The notes under the pieces were generated by a model. That model made no database searches. It was not told the DNA's origin and worked only from the letters and a program-made list of their open reading frames with translations. A program made the translations under genes and the position numbers. From Sphingomonas citri (GTDB lineage: Bacteria > Pseudomonadota > Alphaproteobacteria > Sphingomonadales > Sphingomonadaceae), in the NCBI RefSeq assembly GCF_019429485.1, contig NZ_JAHXZN010000002.1, forward strand, positions 1-64,000: a stretch of DNA of 64,000 nucleotides, in the 5' to 3' direction. This document shows, piece after piece, positions 44,438-52,375 of this stretch. The number at the start of each line of letters is the position of its first letter. Within the stretch, counting starts at the first letter, position 1.

Positions 44438-44447
44438 ATGCAGCGGC

Positions 44448-45221
44448 TCACACCCGGCCCACCGGCACGATATATCGCTCGCCCCCCGCGGTGAGCCCCA
44501 CCTCCACCGCCACCCCATAGGTCGCCGCGATCGCCTCGGGCGTCAGCACCGCGGCGGCGTCGCCCGCCGCCATCACGCGACCGGCGCGCAGCAGCACCAC
44601 CGAGTCCGCCAGCCGTGCCGCGAGGTTGAGGTCGTGCACCACCAGCACCACGCCAGCGCCCGCCGTCGCGACCGCGCGCAGCCGGGCGCCGACGTCGAGC
44701 TGGTGCGCCGGGTCGAGGCTGGCGAGCGGCTCGTCGGCAAGCAGCCACTCGGGCTCGCCCGCCAGGACGCGGGCCAGCAGCGCGCGCGCGCGCTCGCCGC
44801 CGGAGAGCTGCTCGACCGGACGCGCCGCCAGGCCCGTCATCGCCGTCGCCTCCAGCGCCCGCTCCACCGCCGCACGGTCCGCCGCGTCCGCCCCGCCACG
44901 CCCGCGCCACGGCAGCCGGCCGAGCGCCACCAGCGCGCGCACGTCAACGTCCCAGTGCACGTCCGCCTGCTGCGGCAGGAAGCCGATGCGGCGCGCGCGC
45001 TCGCGCGCGTTCAGCGCCGCTACGTCTACGCCGTCCAGCGTCGCCGACCCCGAGTCGGGGCGACGCAGCGCGGCGAGGCAGGCGAGCAGGCTGCTCTTGC
45101 CCGCGCCATTGGGCCCGAGCAGCGCGGTGACGCGCCCAGGCGCGAGCGTGAGCGTCACCGCCTCGAGCACGCGCCGCCCGCCGAGCGACAGCGTCAGCGC
45201 CTCGGTCGCCAGCGCGCTCAT
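44448..45221 (-). CDS. btuD: ABC transporter ATP-binding protein, cobalamin/heme type
   Basis: The 257-residue ATPase has Walker A LLGPNGAGKSSLL, a Q-loop at GFLPQQADVHW, the signature LSGGERARALLARVLAG, Walker B WLLADEPLASLD and the switch His in VVLVVHDLNLAA. This is the FecE/HmuV/BtuD branch. Its start overlaps the permease stop by 4 bp (ATGA). It is last in the operon btuB-btuF-btuC-btuD, which begins behind a cobalamin riboswitch. The substrate is therefore vitamin B12 or a cobinamide rather than iron or heme. Confidence 0.92.
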   Translation of the reverse strand: MSALATEALTLSLGGRRVLEAVTLTLAPGRVTALLGPNGAGKSSLLACLAALRRPDSGSATLDGVDVAALNARERARRIGFLPQQADVHWDVDVRALVALGRLPWRGRGGADAADRAAVERALEATAMTGLAARPVEQLSGGERARALLARVLAGEPEWLLADEPLASLDPAHQLDVGARLRAVATAGAGVVLVVHDLNLAARLADSVVLLRAGRVMAAGDAAAVLTPEAIAATYGVAVEVGLTAGGERYIVPVGRV

Positions 45222-46180
45222 GCCAGCCGCCGGCGCAGCCGCAGCAGCAGGTAGAGGAAGAAGGGCGCGCCGAGCAGCGACATGGCGATGCCGAGCCGCA
45301 GCTCGCTCGCGCTCGGCACCAACCGCACCAGCGTGTCCGCCACGGTCACCAGCAGCGCGCCCGCGAGCGCGCTCGGCCACAACGTCGCGCCGGGGCGGTG
45401 GCGCGCGAGCGGGCGGACGAGATGCGGCACCATCAGCCCGACGAAGCCGATCACCCCCGCGGTCGCCACCGTAGCGCCGACGGTGAGCGCGACGCCGAGC
45501 ACGATCGCGCGCTGCAGCCGCCGCGGCTCGACCCCGAGCGAGCGCGCCGCGGTCTCGCCCAGCGTGAGCGCGTCGAGCGCGGGCGCGGTGCGCGCCAGCA
45601 CCGCGATGCCGAGCGCGACCAGCGGCAGCGCGAGCCACACGTCGTTCCAGCTGCGGTCGGTCAGCGCGCCCATCAGCCAGGTGACGATCTCGGAAGCGAC
45701 GAACGGCGTCGGCGCCAGGCTGATCGCGAGCGCCGTGAGCGCGCCGGCGAGGCTGGTCAGCACCATGCCGGCGAGCGTGAACACCACCAGGCTGGCCGAG
45801 CGCCCCGCGATCAGCGCGAGCAGCGCCATCGTCGCCGCCGCCCCCGCCAGCGCGAAGAGCGGCACCAGCCAGGCCTGCGCGGCATAGCCGAAGAAGAGCG
45901 CGCAGACCGCACCCAGCGCCGCGCCCGAGGAGACGCCGAACAGTCCGGGGTCGGCCAGCGGGTTGCGCAGATAGCCCTGCATCGCCGCGCCCGCGACCCC
46001 CAGCGCCGCGCCGACGATCAGCGCGAGGATCGTGCGCGGCAGTCGCAGCTCGACGATGATGATCGAGCGCGGGTCGGCGCTGGTCCAGGCGTCGAGCGGC
46101 ACCCACACCTTGCCCGCGGCGAGCGAGCCCGCCGCGGCGAGCAGCAGCGCAAGCATCAGCCATAGCGTCGCGCGGCTCAT
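45218..46180 (-). CDS. btuC: ABC transporter permease, FecCD/BtuC family
   Basis: The 320-residue protein has about ten helices. Family blocks are RLPRTILALIVGAALGVAGAAMQGYLRNPLADPGLFGVSSG at the start (seen in pieces), WLMGALTDRSW, ARSLGVEP (the coupling helix region) and GVIGFVGLMVPHLVRPLARH. As a dimer it forms the inner-membrane channel for cobalamin, driven by the ATPase encoded next. It overlaps the binding-protein gene by 4 bp and the ATPase gene by 4 bp, so all three are translationally coupled. Confidence 0.93.
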   Translation of the reverse strand: MSRATLWLMLALLLAAAGSLAAGKVWVPLDAWTSADPRSIIIVELRLPRTILALIVGAALGVAGAAMQGYLRNPLADPGLFGVSSGAALGAVCALFFGYAAQAWLVPLFALAGAAATMALLALIAGRSASLVVFTLAGMVLTSLAGALTALAISLAPTPFVASEIVTWLMGALTDRSWNDVWLALPLVALGIAVLARTAPALDALTLGETAARSLGVEPRRLQRAIVLGVALTVGATVATAGVIGFVGLMVPHLVRPLARHRPGATLWPSALAGALLVTVADTLVRLVPSASELRLGIAMSLLGAPFFLYLLLRLRRRLA

Positions 46181-46995
46181 CGCCCCTCCCCGAACCGCGC
46201 GCGCGCGGTGCGCAGCAATGCCATCGCCTCGACGATCGTCGGTCCGCCGCAGTTCATCAAGCGCGCCGGGAAGGGGACGGTGGTGAGCCGCGGCGCGAGG
46301 CGGCGGAGCGCGGGATGGTGCTCGGCGCGCTCACCCCCGCCCTCCGCCGCGGCGACCGAGAAGAGCGCACGCGGCGGAGCGGCGATGAGATGCTCGAGTG
46401 GCAGCACGTCCCAGCGCGCCAGCCCGTAGCCGGCGCTGGCGTTGCGGAAGCCCGCGCGGGTCAGCAGGTCGTCGGGCAGCGTCCCCGCGCCGGGCACCAG
46501 TCCGCCCGCGCCGAAGATCAGCGCGGGCACCGGCATCAGCCGCACCTGCCGCGCCGCCGCCTCGATCCGCGCCGCGAGCGCCACGCCCCGCGCCGGGTGA
46601 CCGACGCGCGCGGCGAGGTCGCGCACCTGGGCGACGCTCTCCTCCACCGTCGTGGGCACCGCGAACTGCGCGAGCGGCACGCGCAGCCGCTTCAGCGCGG
46701 CCACCGTCGCGGGGGCGACATGGCCGCCGGCGACGACGAGGTCGGGGCGCAGCGCCACCACCTCCTCCGCGGTACCGGCGTTCGCTGGGTAGCGCCGCGC
46801 CAGCGCGAGCGGGATGGAGCTGGAGCGCGCGTCCTGCGAGTAAGCGCTGATCGAGGCGATCTGCGCGGGGTCGGCGACTCGTACTAGCACCGCGTCGAGG
46901 CACGGGTTGATCGACACGATGCGCGGCTCGCGCGGCGTCGCGGCACAGACCAGCGCCGGGGCCGCGAGCAGCAGCAGGAGAGCGCGTGCGCCCAT
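46177..46995 (-). CDS. btuF: Periplasmic cobalamin-binding protein, BtuF-like
   Basis: The protein has about 272 residues. It has a signal peptide (LLLLLAAPALVCA) and a class III binding fold: REPRIVSINPCLDAVLV, then EEVVALRPDLVVAGG, the interdomain helix and LMNCGGPTIVEAMALL at the end. ATG 46995 overlaps the TonB-receptor stop region (TGAGATG). It should deliver cobalamin from the receptor to BtuCD. The longer open frame (to 47097) adds residues antisense to nothing conserved and is rejected. It lies in the riboswitch-controlled operon. Confidence 0.88.
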   Translation of the reverse strand: MGARALLLLLAAPALVCAATPREPRIVSINPCLDAVLVRVADPAQIASISAYSQDARSSSIPLALARRYPANAGTAEEVVALRPDLVVAGGHVAPATVAALKRLRVPLAQFAVPTTVEESVAQVRDLAARVGHPARGVALAARIEAAARQVRLMPVPALIFGAGGLVPGAGTLPDDLLTRAGFRNASAGYGLARWDVLPLEHLIAAPPRALFSVAAAEGGGERAEHHPALRRLAPRLTTVPFPARLMNCGGPTIVEAMALLRTARARFGEGR

Positions 46996-46996
46996 C

Positions 46997-48928
46997 TCAG
47001 TAGCGCAGCCGCACCCCGCCGTAGGCGGCGCGCCCGGGATTGCCATAGTCCACCGCCACGAGGTAGCGCTGATCGAAGGCATTCTCGAGCCGCGCATACA
47101 GCTCGATGTTGTCGCTCAGCGGCAGCGCGGCGCGCAGGTCGGCGAGGACATAGCCGTCGAGCCGCACCTGGCCGACGTCGTAGCTGTCGCCAACCGCGGT
47201 GAGCGTCACCCCGGTGGAGAGGCCGAACGGCCAGTGATAATCGGCGTTGACGGTGGTGCTGTCGCGCGGGCGGCGCAGCAGCGGCAGGCCGAAGCTCGCA
47301 CCCGGCGAGCGGTTCTCGCCGTCGAGATAGGTATAGGCGGCGACGACCGTCAGCGCCTCGACCGGGCGCAGCGTGAGCGCGAACTCCAGCCCCTGCGCGC
47401 GGGTGCGCGCGACATTGTCGTAGATGCCGAACGGCCGCGTGTCACAGATCGGCCCGTCCACCGCCGGGCTGCACGCGCGCGTGTTGATCAGGTCGCGCGA
47501 GACGCGGCGGAACCACGTCGCGCTCGCCTCAAGCGCGCCGTCGAGCGCGCGCTGGGTCACCCCCGCGTCCCAGCCCTCGGATCGCTCGGGACGCAGGTTG
47601 GGATTGCCGGTGCTGCCGTTGAGCTGAAACAGGGTCGGCGCCTTGAAGCCCTGCGACCAGCTGCCGCGTAGCAAAGTGGCGCCGTCGTTGGGCGTCCAGG
47701 CCAGGCTCGCCGCGCCGACGGTGGCGCCGCCGAAGCGGTCATGGTCGTCGTGGCGCACGCCGCCGGTCGCGGTCACCCCGGCGAGCGGGGTGAGCGCGAG
47801 CTGGCCGTAGACGCTGAACAGCCGCGCGCGCCCGCGATCGGTGCTGCCGTAGCCGCGCGTGTAAAGCCGCGAGATCTCGCGCTCGGCACCGAACGTCGCG
47901 CGCGCGACCGCACCGAGATCGGCGACGCCCTGGTAGTCGAGGCGATAGTTCTGCCCCTGCGAGCGGTAGGTCTCGCGCGGCGTCAGCGCACGGTCGTAGC
48001 TGGTCCGCGCGATGTCGGTCCGCGCATAGCCCAGCCGGTTGCGCAGCGCGCCGTCGAACAGCGCGACGTTGACGCCGCCATAACCGACCCACTGCTCGGC
48101 ATCGCTGTATTCGCGCGTGTCGTTGAAGGTGTAGTTCGGCGCCGGGAAGCCGTCGAACTCGGTGCGGCCGTTGGCATAGAAGCCGCGCAGGTCGACGGAG
48201 ACGTTGCTCGCCAGCGTCGCGGTCACGCTGGCGTTGCCGCCATAGTGGCGGAAGCCGTCGCGCTCGCTGCCGCGCGCGTAGGACGAGATGCCGTCGGTGG
48301 TGTAATAGCCGCCGCCCAGGCTCGCCGCGATCGCGCCGGCACGTCCCGAGACGTTGGCAAAGGCCTGGCCGGTGCCCATCGCCCCACCCTCGGCACGTGC
48401 GTTGACGCTCAAACGGTCCGTCGGCTGGCGCGTGATCATGTTGACCACGCCGCCGATCGCCTGGCTGCCCCACAGCACCGAGGAGGCGCCGCGCAGCACC
48501 TCGACCCGCGCGATATTGCCGACCAGCAGCTCGCCGAAGTTGAAGCCGCCGCCGGGCGCCGAGGGATCGTTGATCTTCACGCCGTCGATCAGCGCCGCGG
48601 TCTGGTCGCTCTCGGCGCCGCGGATGAACACCGAGGTGACACCGCCGACGCCGCCGGTGCGCGCCACGGCGATGCCGGGGGTCTGGCGCAGCAGGTCCGC
48701 GAGTACGACCGTCTGGCGCCGCTCGATCGTCGCGGTGTCGAGCACGGTCACCGCCTGCGCCACGGTGTCCGCCGGCGTGGCGGCGCGCGCGGCGGTGACG
48801 ATCACGTCGTCGCCCGCGCGAGTCGCCTGTTCCAGCGCCTCGGTCGATTGCGCGCTCTGCGCGTGCGCCGCCGGCGCGAGCAGCAGCACTGGCAGCGCGA
48901 TCGCGATGCGGCGATAGGATATGGTCAC
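46997..48928 (-). CDS. btuB: TonB-dependent vitamin B12 receptor
   Basis: The protein has about 643 residues. It has a signal peptide (IALPVLLLAPAAHA), a TonB-box-like DDVIVTAARAA and a plug domain (VLADLLRQTPGIAV, VFIRGAESDQTAALIDGVKIND, LRGASSVLWGSQAIGGVVNM). A 22-strand barrel ends in GGVRLRY. The plug and RGA-x-SDQT block are those of BtuB. GTG 48928 follows GGGGGAAG; GTG 48940 is possible. It is the first gene after the cobalamin riboswitch, followed by btuF, btuC and btuD. It imports B12 through the outer membrane using TonB energy. Confidence 0.93.
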   Translation of the reverse strand: MTISYRRIAIALPVLLLAPAAHAQSAQSTEALEQATRAGDDVIVTAARAATPADTVAQAVTVLDTATIERRQTVVLADLLRQTPGIAVARTGGVGGVTSVFIRGAESDQTAALIDGVKINDPSAPGGGFNFGELLVGNIARVEVLRGASSVLWGSQAIGGVVNMITRQPTDRLSVNARAEGGAMGTGQAFANVSGRAGAIAASLGGGYYTTDGISSYARGSERDGFRHYGGNASVTATLASNVSVDLRGFYANGRTEFDGFPAPNYTFNDTREYSDAEQWVGYGGVNVALFDGALRNRLGYARTDIARTSYDRALTPRETYRSQGQNYRLDYQGVADLGAVARATFGAEREISRLYTRGYGSTDRGRARLFSVYGQLALTPLAGVTATGGVRHDDHDRFGGATVGAASLAWTPNDGATLLRGSWSQGFKAPTLFQLNGSTGNPNLRPERSEGWDAGVTQRALDGALEASATWFRRVSRDLINTRACSPAVDGPICDTRPFGIYDNVARTRAQGLEFALTLRPVEALTVVAAYTYLDGENRSPGASFGLPLLRRPRDSTTVNADYHWPFGLSTGVTLTAVGDSYDVGQVRLDGYVLADLRAALPLSDNIELYARLENAFDQRYLVAVDYGNPGRAAYGGVRLRY

Positions 48929-49044
48929 GTCTTCCCCCACACGGTCGCGGGCGGACGCGCGGCCCCGTGCCGCGGCGCTGCCACCCGATCGTCGTCACGC
49001 GAGGACAAGACCTCGATCGCCCGGCACACCCCGTCCGCGCGAAG

Positions 49045-49230
49045 GACAACCGCGACGGGCAGGTCTCCTGGCTCCCGGGTCAGCGCCCCGGCTCCGGCCT
49101 TCCCGGACCGAGGGTCCAGTGGCACGCGCGGGAGAGGGCTCGCCGGTCACAGTTGCGGGGGCAGCGCCGGATCGCCACCAAGCTACCGGCTTCCCTCTTA
49201 CTTCCCCTCCCGGGGAACCTGTCGCGCCGG
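49045..49230 (-). promoter_or_regulatory. Cobalamin riboswitch
   Basis: On the minus strand the classic elements appear in order. They are GGTTCCCC near 49219, GGGAAGCCGGT, the GCCCCCGCAACTGT core (GCAACTGT at 49156-49149), and the B12 box GCCAGGAGACCTGCC at 49072-49058. It lies between the NUDIX gene and btuB and should shut off the B12 uptake operon when adenosylcobalamin or a related form is plentiful. Confidence 0.93.
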
Positions 49231-49235
49231 CGCCC

Positions 49236-49655
49236 CTAGGCCAGCGCGTCGCCGCGGGCAAGCGACTCGCGCAGCACGGCGAGCAGCGGCACGTCGACCG
49301 GCGGCATCGGCAGCCCGGCGAGCGCGGCGGGCAAGTCCCAGCGCAGCGCCGCCGCGGCGAGTGGGCGCGGCTCGCCCGACCAGGCGCGCGCGACGTAGAG
49401 CAGCATCACCAGCGGGCGCGCGCCGGCCGCGGCATCGGCGGCGAAGGACAGCGGCGTGAGCGCCGCGGGCGACACCGCGATGGCGAGCTCCTCGGCGAGC
49501 TCGCGGACCAGCGCGTCAACGGGCGCCTCGTCCGGCTCGACCTTGCCGCCCGGGAACTCCCACAACCCGCCGTGGCGTTTGTCGGCCGGACGCTGCTGCA
49601 TCAGGCAGCGTCCGGCCGGGTCGATCAGCGCCGCGGCGACCACCAGCATCGTCAT
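49236..49655 (-). CDS. mutT: NUDIX hydrolase, MutT-like (8-oxo-dGTP diphosphatase)
   Basis: In the 139-residue protein the Nudix box is complete: GGKVEPDEAPVDALVRELAEEL, read as G-x5-E-x7-RE-x2-EE. WEFPGGKVE, AALIDPAGRCLMQQRPADKRHGG and the end PPVDVPLLAVL fit MutT. It cleans the nucleotide pool of oxidised dGTP. ATG 49655 has AGGA nine bases upstream. Its 3' end lies only a few bases from the riboswitch start, so transcription from it could run into the B12 leader. Confidence 0.88.
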   Translation of the reverse strand: MTMLVVAAALIDPAGRCLMQQRPADKRHGGLWEFPGGKVEPDEAPVDALVRELAEELAIAVSPAALTPLSFAADAAAGARPLVMLLYVARAWSGEPRPLAAAALRWDLPAALAGLPMPPVDVPLLAVLRESLARGDALA

Positions 49656-49694
49656 CGAACCGATCCTTAACCATGCCTGGGCTACGATCGCGTC

Positions 49695-49886
49695 ATGGCA
49701 CGCCCTCGCACCCGACGCCCGTTCTTCTCGCGACTCAGCCGCGACGGCCGCGGCGCGACCGCGGTGGAATATGCCCTCATCCTCGCCGCGATTGCGCTGA
49801 CGATCGCCGCGGGGCTCGGCCGCGTGTCCACCGCACTGAGCGACGTTCTCACCACCGTGTCGACCAACCTTCTCGTCGGTCGCTGA
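49695..49886 (+). CDS. Flp-family type IVb pilin
   Basis: The 63-residue pilin has a basic leader, then the prepilin cleavage and helix region DGRGATAVEYALILAAIALTI with Glu at +5 and Tyr at +6. The C-terminal part is short (VSTALSDVLTTVSTNLLVG). It belongs to the Tad/Flp system for surface adhesion. It is followed 148 bp later by a second pilin. The secretion machinery (cpa/tad genes) is not in this window. The gene is divergent from mutT. Confidence 0.85.
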   Translation: MARPRTRRPFFSRLSRDGRGATAVEYALILAAIALTIAAGLGRVSTALSDVLTTVSTNLLVGR

Positions 49887-50034
49887 GAAGATCCCAACTA
49901 ACCTGCGTAAATTTCTGAAATCGTCGGAACAGGCTTAAGTCTTTCTCAACCGTGCCGCAGCTACACCGGACATCGCTGGAGCCCCAGAGGCTCATCGGCC
50001 GGGTAACTGAAGCCAATTTGTCTCGGAGATCGAC

Positions 50035-50202
50035 ATGCAGAAGATTCGCGCTTTCCTGAAGAACAACAAGGCCGCCACCGCGATCGAGTACGGCCTGATC
50101 GCCGCGCTGGTCGCCGTCGCCGCCATCGGTGCGATGAAGGGCCTGGGCAACCAGCTGCAGAACACCTTCAACACCACTTCGAGCCGGATGGCCAACGCGT
50201 AA
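50035..50202 (+). CDS. Second Flp-family type IVb pilin
   Basis: The 55-residue pilin MQKIRAFLKNNKAATAIEYG continues with an AALVAVAAIGAMKGLG helix and ends SSRMANA. The Glu-Tyr pair of the Flp motif and the short leader cleaved before the Ala-rich helix are clear. GGAG lies eight bases before ATG 50035. This one matches the canonical major pilin better than the upstream copy. A strong intrinsic terminator follows at once, suggesting a highly expressed single-gene transcript. Confidence 0.92.
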   Translation: MQKIRAFLKNNKAATAIEYGLIAALVAVAAIGAMKGLGNQLQNTFNTTSSRMANA

Positions 50203-50227
50203 TCCGCTGGTCCGTTCACGTATGAAG

Positions 50228-50259
50228 GGCGGCTGGACCTCGGTCCCGCCGCCTTTTTT
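50228..50259 (+). terminator. Intrinsic terminator of the Flp pilin gene
   Basis: The stem GGCGGC/GCCGCC with an inner GGACC/GGTCC extension is followed by TTTTTT at 50254-50259, starting 25 bases after the pilin stop. Confidence 0.88.
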
Positions 50260-50336
50260 CTTGTTGAGTTCACGGGCGCCCTGATCCTGTTGTTGCGTCA
50301 ACCCTCAAGTCGGTAATCCGCACAGCATCAGACTGG

Positions 50337-50432
50337 CGTCATCCTGAACTCGTTTCAGGATCCACCGCCCCGCGACCGCCTCGTGCGTGCTGTACGCGGC
50401 ACCGTGGATCCTGAAACAAGTTCAGGATGACG
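50337..50432. repeat. REP-like inverted repeat (CGTCATCCTGAACTCG family)
   Basis: The 29-base arms at 50337-50365 and 50404-50432 are complementary with a single mismatch and enclose a 38-base GC-rich spacer. A degenerate copy is at 16539-16632. It lies between the convergent pilin and accA genes. Confidence 0.75.
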
Positions 50433-50479
50433 GAGCAGGTTGCAGGCGGAGCTTCCTCCTCCGCCAAAGCGCCCTCGCT

Positions 50480-51430
50480 TCAGCTCAGCCGGCCCATGCG
50501 CAGGAATTTGTCGCGCCGGTCCTGGCGCAGCGCCTCCGGCGTCAGCGGCGACAGCTCACCGAGCGCGCGCTCGATCGAATCACCCAACGCGCGAATCGCG
50601 CCCGCCGGGTCGCGATGCGCGCCGCCGAGCGGCTCGGGGACGATCGAGTCGATCACGCCGAGACCCTTGAGATCCTGCGCGGTCACCTTCATCGCCTCGG
50701 CGGCGTCGGGGGCGCGGTCGGCGGTGCGCCACAGGATCGACGCGCACCCTTCCGGCGAGATCACCGAATAGACCGCATGCTCGAACATCAACACGCGGTT
50801 ACCGCTGGCGAGCGCGATCGCGCCGCCCGAGCCGCCCTCGCCGACGATCGACGCGACCAGCGGCACGCCGAGTGCGAGACACGCCCCGGTCGAGCGCGCG
50901 ATCGCCTCGGCCTGGCCGCGCTCCTCCGCCTGGATGCCCGGGAAGGCCCCCGAGGTATCGACCAGCGTAACCACCGGCAGCCCGAAGCGATCGGCCAGTT
51001 CCATCAGCCGGATCGCCTTTCGGTAGCCCTCGGGCTTGCCCATGCCGAAATTGTGCTTGAGCCGGCTGGCGGTGTCGTCGCCTTTCTCATGGCCCAGCAC
51101 CATCACGCGCTGGCCGCGGAACGTGGCGAAGCCGCCGAGGATCGCCTGATCGTCGCCGAAGGCGCGATCTCCCGCCAGCGGGAGGAACTCGTCGAACAGC
51201 CCGGCGACGTAATGGCGGAAGTGCGGGCGCTCGGGATGGCGCGCCACCTGGGTCTTCTGCCACGGCGTCAGCTTGGCGAACGTGTCCTTCAGCTGCTTGT
51301 CGGACTTGGCCTGGAGCTTGGCGATCTCCGCGGAGATGTCGATCGCGCCCGCGTCACCGGTGTCGCGCAGCTCGTCGATGCGCGCCTGCAGCTCGGCGAT
51401 GGGCTTCTCGAAGTCGAGGAAACTAGGCAT
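50480..51430 (-). CDS. accA: Acetyl-CoA carboxylase carboxyltransferase subunit alpha
   Basis: The 316-residue protein has SFLDFEKPIAELQARIDEL, TPWQKTQVARHPERPHFRHY, GDRAFGDDQAILGG, GHEKGDDTASRLKHNFGM, PVVTLVDTSGAFPGI, GEGGSGGAIALASGNRVLM and EGCASILWR: the complete AccA signature set. With AccD it moves the carboxyl from biotin to acetyl-CoA in the first step of fatty-acid synthesis. It follows xerD by 9 bp on the same strand. There is nothing unusual in length. Confidence 0.97.
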   Translation of the reverse strand: MPSFLDFEKPIAELQARIDELRDTGDAGAIDISAEIAKLQAKSDKQLKDTFAKLTPWQKTQVARHPERPHFRHYVAGLFDEFLPLAGDRAFGDDQAILGGFATFRGQRVMVLGHEKGDDTASRLKHNFGMGKPEGYRKAIRLMELADRFGLPVVTLVDTSGAFPGIQAEERGQAEAIARSTGACLALGVPLVASIVGEGGSGGAIALASGNRVLMFEHAVYSVISPEGCASILWRTADRAPDAAEAMKVTAQDLKGLGVIDSIVPEPLGGAHRDPAGAIRALGDSIERALGELSPLTPEALRQDRRDKFLRMGRLS

Positions 51431-51439
51431 CGGCCGCAG

Positions 51440-52375
51440 CTAGTCGCGGTGACGCAACGCGTCAACGAGCGGGTGCCGCTCGTTGACCAGCTCGACCAGG
51501 CGGCTGCTGTCGACATGCGTGTAGATCTCGGTGGTGGCGATGTCGGCATGGCCCAGCATCGACTGCAACGCACGCAGGTCGGCGCCCCCCTCGAGCAGGT
51601 GAGTCGCGAAGGCGTGGCGCAGCACGTGCGGGCTGATCCGATCGGGCGGGATCCCCGCCTCGGCAGCGAGCGTGCGCACCAGCTGGAACAGCCGCACGCG
51701 CGAGAGGTGGGTCGCCCCCGAGGGGAAGAGGAAGGGGCGATCGCTCGCGACATGCACGCGCCACGCTGCCACCGCCGCGCGCGCGCGATCGGACAGCGGC
51801 ACCAGCCGCTCCTTGCCGCCCTTGCCGCGCAGGATCAGGAACGGGCGATCCGGGTGGATCGCGTTGCGCGGCAGCGACACCAGCTCGCTCGCGCGCAGCC
51901 CCGAGCCGTAGAGCAGCTCGATCAGCGCGGCCAGCCGCAGATCGGTCGGTATCACGGGATCGCGCGCGAGCCGCTCGGCGATCGCGGCGAACAGCCGGTC
52001 GACGTCGGCGTGGCTCAGCGTGCGCGGCAGCGCGCGGCGCGTGGCCGGGCGCGGCAGCGCCGGCGAGGGATCGTCGTGGCGCGCGCCCTCCTCGGCGAGA
52101 AAGGCGAAGAAGCGTCGCAGCGCCGAGGCTTTGCGCGCCACGCTGGCGCTGGCGAGCGCGATCCAGCCGTCGGCGAGCCGGCCCAGCGCGGCGGCGTCGG
52201 CGCGTGCCAGCCCGCCGTCGAGCGCCTCGGACGCCAACGCGAGATCGCGGCGATAGGCGGCGAGCGTGTTCGCCGCCGCACCGGCCTGCGCCGCCAGCAT
52301 CTCGAGGAAGCGCTCGATCGCCTGCCGGTCCTCGCCCGAGGCCCCCGCCCCGGTCGTGAGCCCGCGCGCGCGCAT
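51440..52375 (-). CDS. xerD: Tyrosine recombinase XerD
   Basis: The 311-residue recombinase has a core-binding domain (about 15-105) and a catalytic domain with Arg in LLYGSGLRASELVSL, Lys in GKGGKERLVPL, HxxR in HVLRHAFATHLLEGGADL, His in MLGHADIATTEIYTHV and the Tyr nucleophile in IYTHV. It resolves chromosome dimers at dif together with XerC. The start at 52375 overlaps the upstream gene's stop (TGATG). It resembles XerD more than XerC by its neighbours (accA) and length. Confidence 0.92.
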   Translation of the reverse strand: MRARGLTTGAGASGEDRQAIERFLEMLAAQAGAAANTLAAYRRDLALASEALDGGLARADAAALGRLADGWIALASASVARKASALRRFFAFLAEEGARHDDPSPALPRPATRRALPRTLSHADVDRLFAAIAERLARDPVIPTDLRLAALIELLYGSGLRASELVSLPRNAIHPDRPFLILRGKGGKERLVPLSDRARAAVAAWRVHVASDRPFLFPSGATHLSRVRLFQLVRTLAAEAGIPPDRISPHVLRHAFATHLLEGGADLRALQSMLGHADIATTEIYTHVDSSRLVELVNERHPLVDALRHRD

